This document shows positions 56,207-64,000 of a stretch of 64,000 nucleotides of DNA, in pieces. The notes beneath the pieces are model-generated. The model was not told the DNA's origin. It made no database searches and worked only from the letters and a program-made list of their open reading frames with translations. Numbering within the stretch: the first letter of the stretch is position 1; every line of letters begins with the position of its first letter. A program made the translations under genes and the position numbers. Source of the DNA: an uncultured Methanomassiliicoccales archaeon (GTDB lineage: Archaea > Thermoplasmatota > Thermoplasmata > Methanomassiliicoccales > Methanomethylophilaceae); NCBI GenBank assembly GCA_949298875.1, contig CASFYI010000033.1, forward strand, positions 1-64,000, given 5' to 3'.

Positions 56207-58270
56207 ATGAGATTGGGTTTGGGAATAGACACGGGCGGAACGTACACCGACGCGGTGATCATGGACATGGACACAGGCGAGGTCCTGGACAAGGCCAAGA
56301 GCATGACCACCCGCGACGACCTGAGCATAGGCATCAAGGGGGCCATCGAGGCCCTGAACCCGGCCCACGTGGATGCGGCCGAGATGGTGGCACTGTCCTC
56401 CACGCTGGCGACGAACTCCGTCGTCGAGGGCAAGGGGTGCAGGGTCGGGCTCATCTGCATCGGCGGCGACTACGACATGAAGGCCGGGGCGGACTACTCG
56501 GTGAAGATCGCCGGCAGCCACAACCTGGTCGGGAAAGAGGACGTCCCCCTCGACGAGGAGGCCGCCATAAGGTTCATGGACAGCGTCAAGGGCAAGATCG
56601 AGGGTCTCGCCGTGTCGGGCCTGCTGTCTGTCCGCAACCCCGAGCACGAGATTCGCGTGAGGGAGCTGGCCAGGGAGCGCCTCGGAGTCCCCGTGGTCTG
56701 CGGCTACGAGCTCACGTCCAGTCTGGGATTCGTGGAGCGCACCACGACCTGCGTGATGAACAGCCGCCTGATCCCCGTCATCGACGAGCTGATAACCTCG
56801 ATGGAAGCCGTCATGGAGGCCAGGGGCATCCGCGCCCCGCTCATGATCTTCCGCGGGGACGGCACCCTGATGGGCAAGGACGTGGCCCGCGAGCGCCCGG
56901 TGGAGACGATCCTCTCCGGTCCGGCGGCCAGCCTCATGGGCGCCGTGCACCTCACGGGACTCAGGGACGCGGTCGTCATGGACATGGGCGGCACCACCAC
57001 GGACATAGGCATCCTCAGGAACGGACGCCCCCACCTGGAGCCGGAGGGCGCCGTCATCGGCGGCAAGCGCACCAGGGTCATGGCCGCCCAGATCGCCACC
57101 TCCGGGATCGGCGGCGACAGCCGCATCATAGTGAGCGAGGGCGCGATCCAGCTGACCTCTCTGCGCGTTTTGCCGGTGTGCGTTGCGGCCGTCAAGTGGC
57201 CCAACGTCAAGAGGTACTTCGACCTGATCAAGGGATTCCGCGTCGGGAAGAGCAGGGTCAGGGCCAAGGGACAGTCGACGGTGTTCAGGATCGAGTTCCT
57301 CCGCACCATCAAGATGCCCCGGGACCCGTCGTTCGTCGGGGAGGTCAACATGGAGCTCCTCCGCTCCGCGTCCGGGTCCCCGAAGACCATGGCGGCCATC
57401 TGCATGGAGACGGGTCGCGAGGAGACCGCGTTCGACATTCCCATGCTGGAGGACATGGGATACCTGCAGAGGATCGGGCTGACCCCCACCGACATCCTCC
57501 ATGCCGACGGCTCCTACGAGAGGTTCGACGCGGACGCCTCCAGGTCCGCGGTGGAGTACATGGCTTCCATCTGCGGGATGACCTCCGAGGAGTTCGTGGA
57601 GGACGCCAAGAGGCGCATAAGGGAGAAGCTGGCACTCGAGCTGGTGGACGCCCTCATGTCCGAGGGGCTGGGCGACGTGGAGTTCGGGGAGACGGGCAGG
57701 GAGCTCGTCATGTCCGCCATCAGGGGGAGGTCGGACAGGGTCCTGGGATGCTCGTTCAGGATAGACAGGCCGGTCATCGGCATAGGCGCCCCGTCCGGCG
57801 TCTACATCAGGTGGATGGCCGACATCTTCGGGACGGACGTGGTCATAGACTGCGATTCCGACGTGGGCAACGCCATCGGGGCGATCACGTCCATGGTCTC
57901 CGAGACCCTGGAGGTGCTGATTCGCCCGCAGTTCGGGGCATCCGGCGAGAGCACGATCTACGACGAGGACGGCAACAGGATGGCCCCGCTCCCCGGTCAC
58001 GGGAGCAAGTTCGAGGTCAGGGGCTTCGGACAGTACCAGGCCTTCTCCAAGATGGGGCTGTTCACGTACACGTCGATCGAGGAGGCTATCGCCGACCAGG
58101 AGGCCAAGGCCAGGGAGTACGTGCTGAACGAGGCCAGGAGGAGCTACGTGGACGATGCGGAGGTCACCGTCGACGTCGACCGCCACAGGTACGCCGAGTC
58201 CATCTCGATGTACGATGTGGACGAGGCCATCCTGAGGGTCACCGCCTCCGGCAGGCCGAAGCAGTTCTGA
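56207..58270 (+). CDS. Hydantoinase/oxoprolinase A-like protein
   Basis: 687 residues, ASKHA (actin-like) ATPase fold. GLGIDTGGTYTDAVIMDMDTG at residues 4-24 is phosphate motif 1; VVMDMGGTTTDIGIL (about 258-272) is phosphate motif 2; FRGDGTLMGKDVARERPVETILSGPAASLMGA is a family block. Members hydrolyse cyclic amides with ATP, usually as HyuA with HyuB; no HyuB is adjacent, so it may act alone or on an unknown substrate. Methanogens often carry such a stand-alone copy. Confidence 0.88.
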   Translation: MRLGLGIDTGGTYTDAVIMDMDTGEVLDKAKSMTTRDDLSIGIKGAIEALNPAHVDAAEMVALSSTLATNSVVEGKGCRVGLICIGGDYDMKAGADYSVKIAGSHNLVGKEDVPLDEEAAIRFMDSVKGKIEGLAVSGLLSVRNPEHEIRVRELARERLGVPVVCGYELTSSLGFVERTTTCVMNSRLIPVIDELITSMEAVMEARGIRAPLMIFRGDGTLMGKDVARERPVETILSGPAASLMGAVHLTGLRDAVVMDMGGTTTDIGILRNGRPHLEPEGAVIGGKRTRVMAAQIATSGIGGDSRIIVSEGAIQLTSLRVLPVCVAAVKWPNVKRYFDLIKGFRVGKSRVRAKGQSTVFRIEFLRTIKMPRDPSFVGEVNMELLRSASGSPKTMAAICMETGREETAFDIPMLEDMGYLQRIGLTPTDILHADGSYERFDADASRSAVEYMASICGMTSEEFVEDAKRRIREKLALELVDALMSEGLGDVEFGETGRELVMSAIRGRSDRVLGCSFRIDRPVIGIGAPSGVYIRWMADIFGTDVVIDCDSDVGNAIGAITSMVSETLEVLIRPQFGASGESTIYDEDGNRMAPLPGHGSKFEVRGFGQYQAFSKMGLFTYTSIEEAIADQEAKAREYVLNEARRSYVDDAEVTVDVDRHRYAESISMYDVDEAILRVTASGRPKQF

Positions 58271-58274
58271 CACG

Positions 58275-58297
58275 GGGGCGGGCGCTCCGCCCGCTCC
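58275..58297 (+). terminator. G/C-rich hairpin after the hydantoinase-like gene
   Basis: GCGGGC and GCCCGC arms just past the stop codon, with pyrimidine-rich sequence following. Confidence 0.4.
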
Positions 58298-58398
58298 CTT
58301 CAAACCGTCCCGTGCGTGAAGCGCCGTTGAATCGGTCGGCGCACCGCACAACCTATTATATCGCGCGCGAGCATCGCCGCAGCATTAGAGGTACGATC

Positions 58399-59832
58399 AT
58401 GGACCAGAAGATCATCGACCAGATAGAGGCCGTAGTGGGCAAGGACGGGTACTCCGTCGAGCCCGCAGTCCTGTACACGTACGGATTCGACGCTTCAATC
58501 TTCCACAGGACCCCCGACATAGTGGTCCAGCCCCGCACCACCGAGCAGGTCTCGGAGATCATGAAGATTGCCTACGCGAACAAGATCCCGGTGACCCCCC
58601 GCGGTGCGGGCACCGGCCTCTGCGGGTCCGCCGTCCCCATCAAGGGTGGCATCGTCATGGCCATGCAGAGGATGAACCACGTCAAGAAGGTCAGCGTCGC
58701 CGACCTGTGGGTCGACGTGGAGGCCGGCGTCGTGTACAACGACCTCAACGAGGAGCTGGCCAAGTACGGGTTCTTCTTCCCTCCGTCCCCCGGCTCCGCC
58801 GAGGCGTGCCAGATCGGCGGGATGGTCGCCAATAACGCGTCCGGCATGCGCGCCGTCAAGTACGGCGCCACCAGGGACTTCGTCATGGGTCTGACCTTCG
58901 TCAAGGCCGACGGCGAAATCGTCCGCTGCGGGACCAGGACCATCAAGGACTCCTCCGGTTACCAGCTCGCCCGTCTGATGTGCGGGTCCGAGGGCACCCT
59001 GGGCGTCATCACCGAGGTCACCCTCAAGCTGACCACCAAGCCCAAGAAGTCCGCCTCGTGCCTCTGCTGCTTCGCCGACGTGGAGAAGGCCGGCGAGTGC
59101 ATCTCCGCGATCATCGCCAAGCCTCTGATCCCCGCATCCTGCGAGCTCATGGACAGCGTCAGCATCAACGCAGTGAACAAGGCCAGGGGCAACCCCCTGC
59201 CGGACTGTGGCGCCCTGTGCATCGTCGAGTGCGACGGCGAGACTGATGAGGTCGTCGACAGGGACATCGCCATCGTGGCGGAGATCGCCAAGGGCCTCGG
59301 CGCCATCGAGGTCATCCCCACCAAGGACAAGGACCTCATCGCCAAGTGGACCGATGCTCGCAAGTCCGTCATGACCTCGCTCTCCGCGCTGAAGCCCGGA
59401 TGCTCCTCCGTCTCCCTCGCGGACGACATGGGCGTGTCCGTCTCCCAGGTCCCGAAGGCCGTCAAGGCCTTCCAGGAGATCGCCGAGAGGTACAACGTCA
59501 CCATCGCCACCTACGGCCACGCGTCCGACGGCAACCTGCACACCAAGATGGTCATCGACCCCACCGACAAGGACGAGTGGGACCGCGGCGTCAAGGCCGT
59601 CGACGAGATCTTCGATGTCTGCATCGAGCTCGGCGGCACCGTCACCGGCGAGCACGGCGTGGGCATCTCCAAGGCTCCGAACTTCCAGAAGGAGAGGGCC
59701 TCCGAGCTGTCCTCCATCAGGGCCATCAAGAAGGCCATGGACCCGGAGAACATCCTCAACCCCGGAAAGCTCGAGCAGTGGGAGGGGAGCATCCTCGGAC
59801 ACCTGAGGTACCCCTGCCCCGAGTACATGTGA
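58399..59832 (+). CDS. glcD: FAD-linked oxidoreductase, GlcD/lactate dehydrogenase-like
   Basis: 477 residues. PCMH FAD-binding domain with PRGAGTGLCGSAVPIKGG (about 65-82) and SPGSAEACQIGGMVANNASGMRAVKYGATRD; C-terminal FAD-oxidase domain with ATYGHASDGNLHTKM and GEHGVGISK. It probably oxidises a 2-hydroxy acid such as D-lactate or glycolate. There is no fused CCG/iron-sulfur domain, so it needs an HdrD-like electron acceptor encoded elsewhere; such a GlcD-HdrD link has been proposed for these methanogens. A TATA (CTATTATAT) lies at about 58352. Confidence 0.88.
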   Translation: MDQKIIDQIEAVVGKDGYSVEPAVLYTYGFDASIFHRTPDIVVQPRTTEQVSEIMKIAYANKIPVTPRGAGTGLCGSAVPIKGGIVMAMQRMNHVKKVSVADLWVDVEAGVVYNDLNEELAKYGFFFPPSPGSAEACQIGGMVANNASGMRAVKYGATRDFVMGLTFVKADGEIVRCGTRTIKDSSGYQLARLMCGSEGTLGVITEVTLKLTTKPKKSASCLCCFADVEKAGECISAIIAKPLIPASCELMDSVSINAVNKARGNPLPDCGALCIVECDGETDEVVDRDIAIVAEIAKGLGAIEVIPTKDKDLIAKWTDARKSVMTSLSALKPGCSSVSLADDMGVSVSQVPKAVKAFQEIAERYNVTIATYGHASDGNLHTKMVIDPTDKDEWDRGVKAVDEIFDVCIELGGTVTGEHGVGISKAPNFQKERASELSSIRAIKKAMDPENILNPGKLEQWEGSILGHLRYPCPEYM

Positions 59833-59842
59833 TCACAAACCC

Positions 59843-59863
59843 GGCGGGCGGGAGCCCGCCTTT
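59843..59863 (+). terminator. Hairpin terminator after glcD
   Basis: GGCGGGC (59843-59849) pairs with GCCCGCC (59854-59860), followed by TTT, 10 nt past the stop. Confidence 0.6.
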
Positions 59864-59919
59864 ACCCGCTCCGGCGGGGCTCTTCTTCTCATCACCCTCC
59901 TGGTCGTGTCCGTCCATCG

Positions 59920-59964
59920 GTGTAACCTCTTAACCTCATCATTATAAGGTTACAGGGGTTACAC
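59920..59964 (+). promoter_or_regulatory. Nested inverted repeat around the TATA box of the AAA ATPase gene
   Basis: Outer arms GTGTAACC (59920-59927) and GGTTACAC (59957-59964), inner arms TAACCT (59931-59936) and AGGTTA (59947-59952). The centre holds ATTATAA (59941-59947), about 27 bp above the ATG at 59971, so the message is probably leaderless and the inner right arm overlaps the initiation region. Confidence 0.65.
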
Positions 59965-59970
59965 ATATGC

Positions 59971-61911
59971 ATGGACGATCCATCCCTTGCTGAGATCATG
60001 GACGAGGCGGCGGCGCTCGAGAGGCGGATCTCGGAGTTGCCGGCCGGATACATCTCGAGGAAGACGATCAACGGGAAGGTCCGGTTCTACCGCCAGTGGC
60101 ACGAGGGTGGCAAGACCAGGAGCGTCTACGTCAGGGAGTCCGAACTGGAGGAGACGGAGCGCCTGATCACCGAGAGGAGGGAGTGCGCCTCCCGTCTGAA
60201 CCTCCTGAGGAAGAGGATCGCCAAGGCGGAACGGATGGACTCCAACGGCGGGTTCCACAACACCGTGAGGCGCGGGGCGGATCTGATCCTCTGGGCGGAG
60301 GGGACCGAGGGATGGCGCAGACGCCAGCAGTGCTCCGATCTGGACGCGTACCTCCGCTCCGACAGCGAGAGGGTGTGCGTGCTGTGCGGTCTCCGGCGCA
60401 CCGGCAAGACCACCATGATACGCCAGGCCATCGCCGGACTGGATGCCGGGGATCAGGCTCGCTCAGCCTACATTCTGGTGTCGGAGAGGAGCAGCATGGC
60501 GGAACTGGGCTCGGACATCCGCAGGCTGCGGGAGGACGGTGTCAGATACCTCTTCGTCGACGAGGTCACGCTGCTCAGCGACTTCATAGGGGGATCCGGG
60601 CTGTTCTCCCGCATCCTGGTGCCCGACGGCATGAGGGTAGTGCTCACCGGGACCGATTCGCTGTCGTTCGTCTTCGCCGAGGAGGACGCCCTCTATGATG
60701 CGGTCACCGAGATGCGCACGACGTACATCCCGTACGGGGAGCACAGCCGTCTGCTCGGCACGGATGACATCGACGTCTACCTGAGGTCCGGCGGGATGCT
60801 CAGCTCCGGGCAGCTCAATCTGGAGGACGGACGCATCGAGCCCGACGGTCTCGGGGTCGGCCCGCTCGGGAGCATGGAGGGCTATCTGAACCGGTCGGTC
60901 GCCCTCAACATCCAGAATACCCTGAGGAACGCGGATGCGGGTTCGTATCTCATGGCCTTTCAGGACCTGTACCAGGCGGGGGAGCTGACGAACGTGATAA
61001 ACCGCGTGGTGGAGGATATCAACCACAGGTTCCTCCTGGACGTGGTCGATCGCGATTACAGGTCGGCCAATCTCGAATCGGCCGCCGGCAACCTCAGGGA
61101 GGCAGGGGAGGACCTGCTAGACGATGTCGATGCGGACGCGGTCCTGGCCGCCCTGAAGAGGAGGCTGGACATCCTGGACAGGGACGAGCGTACCGTGGAT
61201 GTGACGCAGGGCCAGCTCGGCAGGATAAGGCGGTATCTCTCCGATCTGGATCTCATCGACGACTACGTCATAGAGGATTCTGACACAGGCCGCATGCTAG
61301 GCACAGCGATGATGCAGCCCGCCCTCAGGTACGCGCAGGTCACCGCGTTGCTGGAGTCCCTGGAATCGGACAGGGCGTTTATGGAGGCCGCCGGACCGCG
61401 TCGGGATGCGGTCCGCACGGCGGTCGAGAACACCGTCCTGGGCCGCATGCTCGAGGAGGTCGTCATACTCGAGACACAGAGGTCCCTTGTGGGAGGTGCC
61501 GAGGTCTTCAAGCTCTGCGTCGGGAGGAGGGAGGTCGACATGGTCGTCCGCGACAGGGAATCAGGTGGATGCCTCCTCTTCGAGATCAAGCACGGCGCCG
61601 TCCGCAACCCCCGCCAGTACAGGCATCTGACGGATGCCGAGGTGTCCTCGTACGTGGAGAGGGTCCACGGCCCCGTGGTCGGAAGGACCGTCCTCTACAG
61701 GGGAGAGGATGCGGAGGAGGACGGCGTCCGCTACATGAACGTGGAATCATATCTGAAGGGTCTCCCGGCCTCCGTGGGGGGACTGTTCCCGGGTGGTCTG
61801 GATCCCGGGAATGAGGCGACCGACAACTGCCGACCCGATGCGTTCGGGGGCAGACGATTCCGCGGTTCCGCGCGGATTTCCCCAGTCATATGTCCATATT
61901 ATAATGATTAG
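59971..61911 (+). CDS. AAA ATPase with DUF4143-like nuclease-fold C-terminus
   Basis: 646 residues. N-terminal basic helical region (about 1-95), P-loop LCGLRRTGKTTMIRQ (about 136-150), Walker B YLFVDEVTLL (about 193-202), VVLTGTDSLSF sensor region, and a C-terminal part with a PD-(D/E)XK-like FKLCVGRREVDMVVRD...CLLFEIKHG (about 522-550). This is the AAA_14/DUF4143 family, whose role is unclear and which often sits in mobile or defence-related places. It uses a TAG stop, one of only two in the window; read-through would add 20 residues to a TGA. Probably self-regulated through the repeat around its promoter. Confidence 0.82.
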   Translation: MDDPSLAEIMDEAAALERRISELPAGYISRKTINGKVRFYRQWHEGGKTRSVYVRESELEETERLITERRECASRLNLLRKRIAKAERMDSNGGFHNTVRRGADLILWAEGTEGWRRRQQCSDLDAYLRSDSERVCVLCGLRRTGKTTMIRQAIAGLDAGDQARSAYILVSERSSMAELGSDIRRLREDGVRYLFVDEVTLLSDFIGGSGLFSRILVPDGMRVVLTGTDSLSFVFAEEDALYDAVTEMRTTYIPYGEHSRLLGTDDIDVYLRSGGMLSSGQLNLEDGRIEPDGLGVGPLGSMEGYLNRSVALNIQNTLRNADAGSYLMAFQDLYQAGELTNVINRVVEDINHRFLLDVVDRDYRSANLESAAGNLREAGEDLLDDVDADAVLAALKRRLDILDRDERTVDVTQGQLGRIRRYLSDLDLIDDYVIEDSDTGRMLGTAMMQPALRYAQVTALLESLESDRAFMEAAGPRRDAVRTAVENTVLGRMLEEVVILETQRSLVGGAEVFKLCVGRREVDMVVRDRESGGCLLFEIKHGAVRNPRQYRHLTDAEVSSYVERVHGPVVGRTVLYRGEDAEEDGVRYMNVESYLKGLPASVGGLFPGGLDPGNEATDNCRPDAFGGRRFRGSARISPVICPYYND

Positions 61912-61979
61912 CCTGTTCGGATATTCAGGATTGGGGAACTTTTAACAATGACTTCAACATTAGGAGGCAGGTGAGTTAG

Positions 61980-63464
61980 ATGACTGGCGGATTCGACAAC
62001 GACAAGTACCTCAAGACCCAGTCCGAGCACATCAGGGAGCGCATCCAGAGGTTCGGCGGCAAGCTGTACCTCGAGTTCGGCGGCAAGCTGTTCGACGACT
62101 ACCACGCGTCCAGGGTCCTGCCCGGGTTCATGCCGGACAGCAAGATCCGCATGCTGATGGAGTTCGGCGGTCAGGCGGAGGCCATCGTAGTCATCAACGC
62201 CGAGGACATCGTCAAGAACAAGGTCCGCAAGGACATCGGCATCGGATACGACCAGGAGGTCCTGAGGCTGGTGGACTCCTTTACCGACCGCGGCATCGGC
62301 GTGTGCGGCCTGGTCATCACCCAGTACAACGGGCAGGCGGCCGCCGACGCCTTCCAGAGGAAGGCCGAGGACCTGGGCCTTCGCGTCTACCGCCACTACC
62401 CCATCGCCGGATACCCCTCGAACCTGCAGCTCATCGTCTCGGACGACGGCTACGGCAGGAACGAGTACGTCGAGACCACCAAGCCGCTGGTCGTCGTCAC
62501 CGCCCCCGGGCCGGGCAGCGGGAAGATGGCCGTCTGCCTCTCCCAGCTCTACCACGAGCACAGGATGGGTGTCCCGTCAGGTTACGCGAAGTTCGAGACC
62601 TTCCCGATCTGGAACCTCCCGCTCGGCCACCCTGTGAACATCGCCTACGAGGCCGCCACGTCGGATCTGAGCGACAGCAACATGATCGATCCGTTCCATC
62701 TCGAGGCATACGGCAAGATGGCGGTCAACTACAACAGGGACGTGGAGATCTTCCCGGTCCTGAACGCCATCCTCAAGGAGATCTCCGGCGAATCCCCGTA
62801 CAAGTCCCCCACGGACATGGGTGTCAACATGGCCGGCAACTGCATCGTGGACGACGAGGCCGTCCGCAGGGCCGCCAACAACGAGATCATTCGCAGGTAC
62901 TTCTCCGCGCTCAGGGACCGCAGGGAGGGGAAGGTGGACGACGAGGCGGTGTTCCGTTCGGAGCTCATCATGAACCGCGCCGGGATCGACGTCGCCTACC
63001 GCAATGCGGTGGTGAGGGCGAGGGAGGAGGCGTCCAAGACCGACAGGCCCGTGGTCGCCGCGGAGCTCCCGGACGGCAGGATGGTCGTCGGCAAGGCGTC
63101 CCCGCTCCTGACCGCGTCGTCGGCGATGATCCTCAACGCCCTGAAGATCGCCGCGGGCATCGACGATTCCGTGCTGCTGATATCCCCGGAGGTCATCCAC
63201 TCCATGCAGAGGCTCAAGGTGGACTACCTGGGCAACAGGAATCCCCGCCTCCACATAGACGAGATGCTCGTCGCCCTGTCCATCGCCGCGAACTCCGATC
63301 CGTACGCCGAGAGGGCGTTCGCCGCGCTCCCGTCGCTGCGCGGGAGCGACGTCCACTCATCCGTGATAATATCGCAGGTGGACGACGGGCTCTACAAGAA
63401 GCTGGGGATGTACGCCTCCAGCGAACCCGAGTACCAGACCAAGTGCCTGTTCCACGGGAACTGA
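61980..63464 (+). CDS. DUF1846 family protein
   Basis: 494 residues. FDNDKYLKTQSEHIRERIQRFGGKLYLEFGGKLFDDYHASRVLPGF at the N-terminus and the central VVVTAPGPGSGKMAVCLSQLYHE (about 168-190), which looks like a nucleotide-binding loop, define DUF1846. The family is cytoplasmic and uncharacterised, found in anaerobic bacteria and some archaea. The ATG is preceded by GGAGGCAGGTGA. It has its own TATA (CTTTTAACA at about 61939). Confidence 0.9.
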   Translation: MTGGFDNDKYLKTQSEHIRERIQRFGGKLYLEFGGKLFDDYHASRVLPGFMPDSKIRMLMEFGGQAEAIVVINAEDIVKNKVRKDIGIGYDQEVLRLVDSFTDRGIGVCGLVITQYNGQAAADAFQRKAEDLGLRVYRHYPIAGYPSNLQLIVSDDGYGRNEYVETTKPLVVVTAPGPGSGKMAVCLSQLYHEHRMGVPSGYAKFETFPIWNLPLGHPVNIAYEAATSDLSDSNMIDPFHLEAYGKMAVNYNRDVEIFPVLNAILKEISGESPYKSPTDMGVNMAGNCIVDDEAVRRAANNEIIRRYFSALRDRREGKVDDEAVFRSELIMNRAGIDVAYRNAVVRAREEASKTDRPVVAAELPDGRMVVGKASPLLTASSAMILNALKIAAGIDDSVLLISPEVIHSMQRLKVDYLGNRNPRLHIDEMLVALSIAANSDPYAERAFAALPSLRGSDVHSSVIISQVDDGLYKKLGMYASSEPEYQTKCLFHGN

Positions 63465-63468
63465 GACG

Positions 63469-63500
63469 GATGCGGGCCCGGGCATCCCGGGCGCCGCATC
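63469..63500. terminator. Long palindromic hairpin between DUF1846 and the M50 protease
   Basis: GATGCGG-GC-CCGGG and CCCGGG-CG-CCGCATC arms around CAT, pairing over nearly the whole length between the two convergent stop codons. Confidence 0.6.
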
Positions 63501-64000
63501 TCAATAGACGAAATACAGGTCCGGCATCCAGAGATACAGGTATGCCAGCTCGATTATGGCAGCCGCCAGGGCGATCACGTAGACCGGGATGTTCCAGGTC
63601 ACAATCTTCGAGCCGTCGAGAGGCGGTATCGGCAGCAGGTTGAAGAACGCGAGGAACGCGTTCAGCGATGCCAGCAGCATGAAGAACAGCACCCACGCCG
63701 AGTAGTTGAACACGAGGCATCCCGCGATCCCCACCGCGCAGAGCACGATGTTGACCGCTGGTCCGGCGATGCTGATCCTCCCATTAGTCCTCTTGTCCGG
63801 GCATCCGTGGATCACCACCGCGCCCGGGGCGGCGAAGAGGAATCCGAAGAGCGAGGTGATCAGCGTGATGCCCAGTCCCGCAGGCCACATCCTGAACTCG
63901 GACCTCATGCCGCTGTTCTGGGCGACGAACTTGTGACCCAGCTCGTGGAGCAGGAAGCTCAGGCACACGATGACGAGGCAGACCCCGAACAGCCCGGCCC
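63501..64000 (-). CDS. Site-2 protease family (M50) membrane metalloprotease, 5' end outside the window
   Basis: 166 residues visible; the frame stays open to the window edge, so the N-terminus is missing. The zinc motif HELGH lies in a membrane helix (VCLSFLLHELGHKFVAQ), and the second motif NLLPIPPLDGSK supplies the Asp ligand. Additional hydrophobic segments (ITLITSLFGFLFAAPGAVVI, VNIVLCAVGIAGCLVF, WVLFFMLLASLNAFLAFF, VYVIALAAAIIELAYLYLW) are present. It cleaves within membranes; the substrate is unknown. Confidence 0.9.
   Translation of the reverse strand, partial: AGLFGVCLVIVCLSFLLHELGHKFVAQNSGMRSEFRMWPAGLGITLITSLFGFLFAAPGAVVIHGCPDKRTNGRISIAGPAVNIVLCAVGIAGCLVFNYSAWVLFFMLLASLNAFLAFFNLLPIPPLDGSKIVTWNIPVYVIALAAAIIELAYLYLWMPDLYFVY

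Noticed and set aside
56437-59832. An 1131-codon open frame overlapping the hydantoinase-like and GlcD-like genes.
   Set aside because: Its first 650 codons are an Arg/Gly/His-rich shadow of the hydantoinase frame; only the end from 58399 (GlcD) has a real protein. The upstream part is a by-product of high G+C.
61909-61974. Pyrrolysine read-through of the AAA ATPase TAG into a functional extension.
   Set aside because: Read-through adds only 20 residues of no evident domain before a TGA and the region contains the DUF1846 promoter; TAG is more likely a real stop.

Overview
The window reads as chromosomal DNA of a methanogenic archaeon of the class Thermoplasmata, most likely order Methanomassiliicoccales. 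The evidence is an archaeal S10/spc ribosomal-protein cluster with eS4, eL19 and eL32, archaeal aRF1, NAC, DtdA and PurP, the methanopterin enzyme MptA, the archaeosine enzyme RaSEA, a stand-alone 5S rRNA gene with its own promoter, high G+C, and near-absence of TAG stop codons (two among about 75 genes), as expected in a lineage that decodes UAG as pyrrolysine. No gene of methanogenesis proper is present, so the order-level call is an inference.

Layout. 1-4.9 kb: 5S rRNA, a DUF2188 protein, an alaX-nac-hypC operon, an Lrp regulator and a bacterial-type AspRS. 4.9-7.7 kb: an accessory patch with a transposase-derived gene that has lost catalytic residues, a membrane protein, a promoter flanked by an inverted repeat, and a small monooxygenase. 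7.7-13.6 kb: gatCAB, a Schlafen-type AlbA_2 regulator with tandem palindromes upstream, a DUF2284 protein and a TPR protein. 13.6-17.6 kb: two diverged amtB-glnK pairs sharing a palindromic operator-like motif and a conserved downstream hairpin. 17.7-24.7 kb: initiator tRNA-Met, SCP2, RNase HII, MptA, an iron-sulfur aldo-keto reductase, a TPD nuclease, a CoA-disulfide-reductase-like flavoprotein, RaSEA and DUF5611.

24.7-40.6 kb: one uninterrupted ribosomal run from uL3 to uL15, then SecY, an EMC3-like insertase, Cmk and Cbf5, behind a structured leader of about 170 nt. 40.6-51.6 kb: small membrane and hypothetical genes, TrpRS, PheRS alpha, an HTH-TPR regulator, DtdA, UMP kinase, aRF1, ArgRS and a GNAT enzyme. 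This part holds three convergent gene pairs with antisense 3' overlaps. 51.6-64 kb: an AT-richer two-gene unknown module, a secreted/membrane protein coupled to PurP, tRNA-Gln, Adk, a hydantoinase/oxoprolinase-like protein, a GlcD-like flavoprotein, an AAA ATPase with a nested operator around its TATA box, DUF1846, and a truncated M50 protease.

How the genes fit together. GatCAB, an AspRS carrying His31 of the non-discriminating type, and a tRNA-Gln with an A1-U72 pair suggest transamidation-based charging for Asn-tRNA. The AmtB/GlnK pairs form an ammonium uptake module, probably under one nitrogen-responsive regulator. Genes are packed tightly with two recurrent junction types: 4-nt ATGA/GTGA overlaps, and a fixed 13-nt TGA-to-ATG spacing in which the stop codon is part of the Shine-Dalgarno sequence (TGAGGTG).
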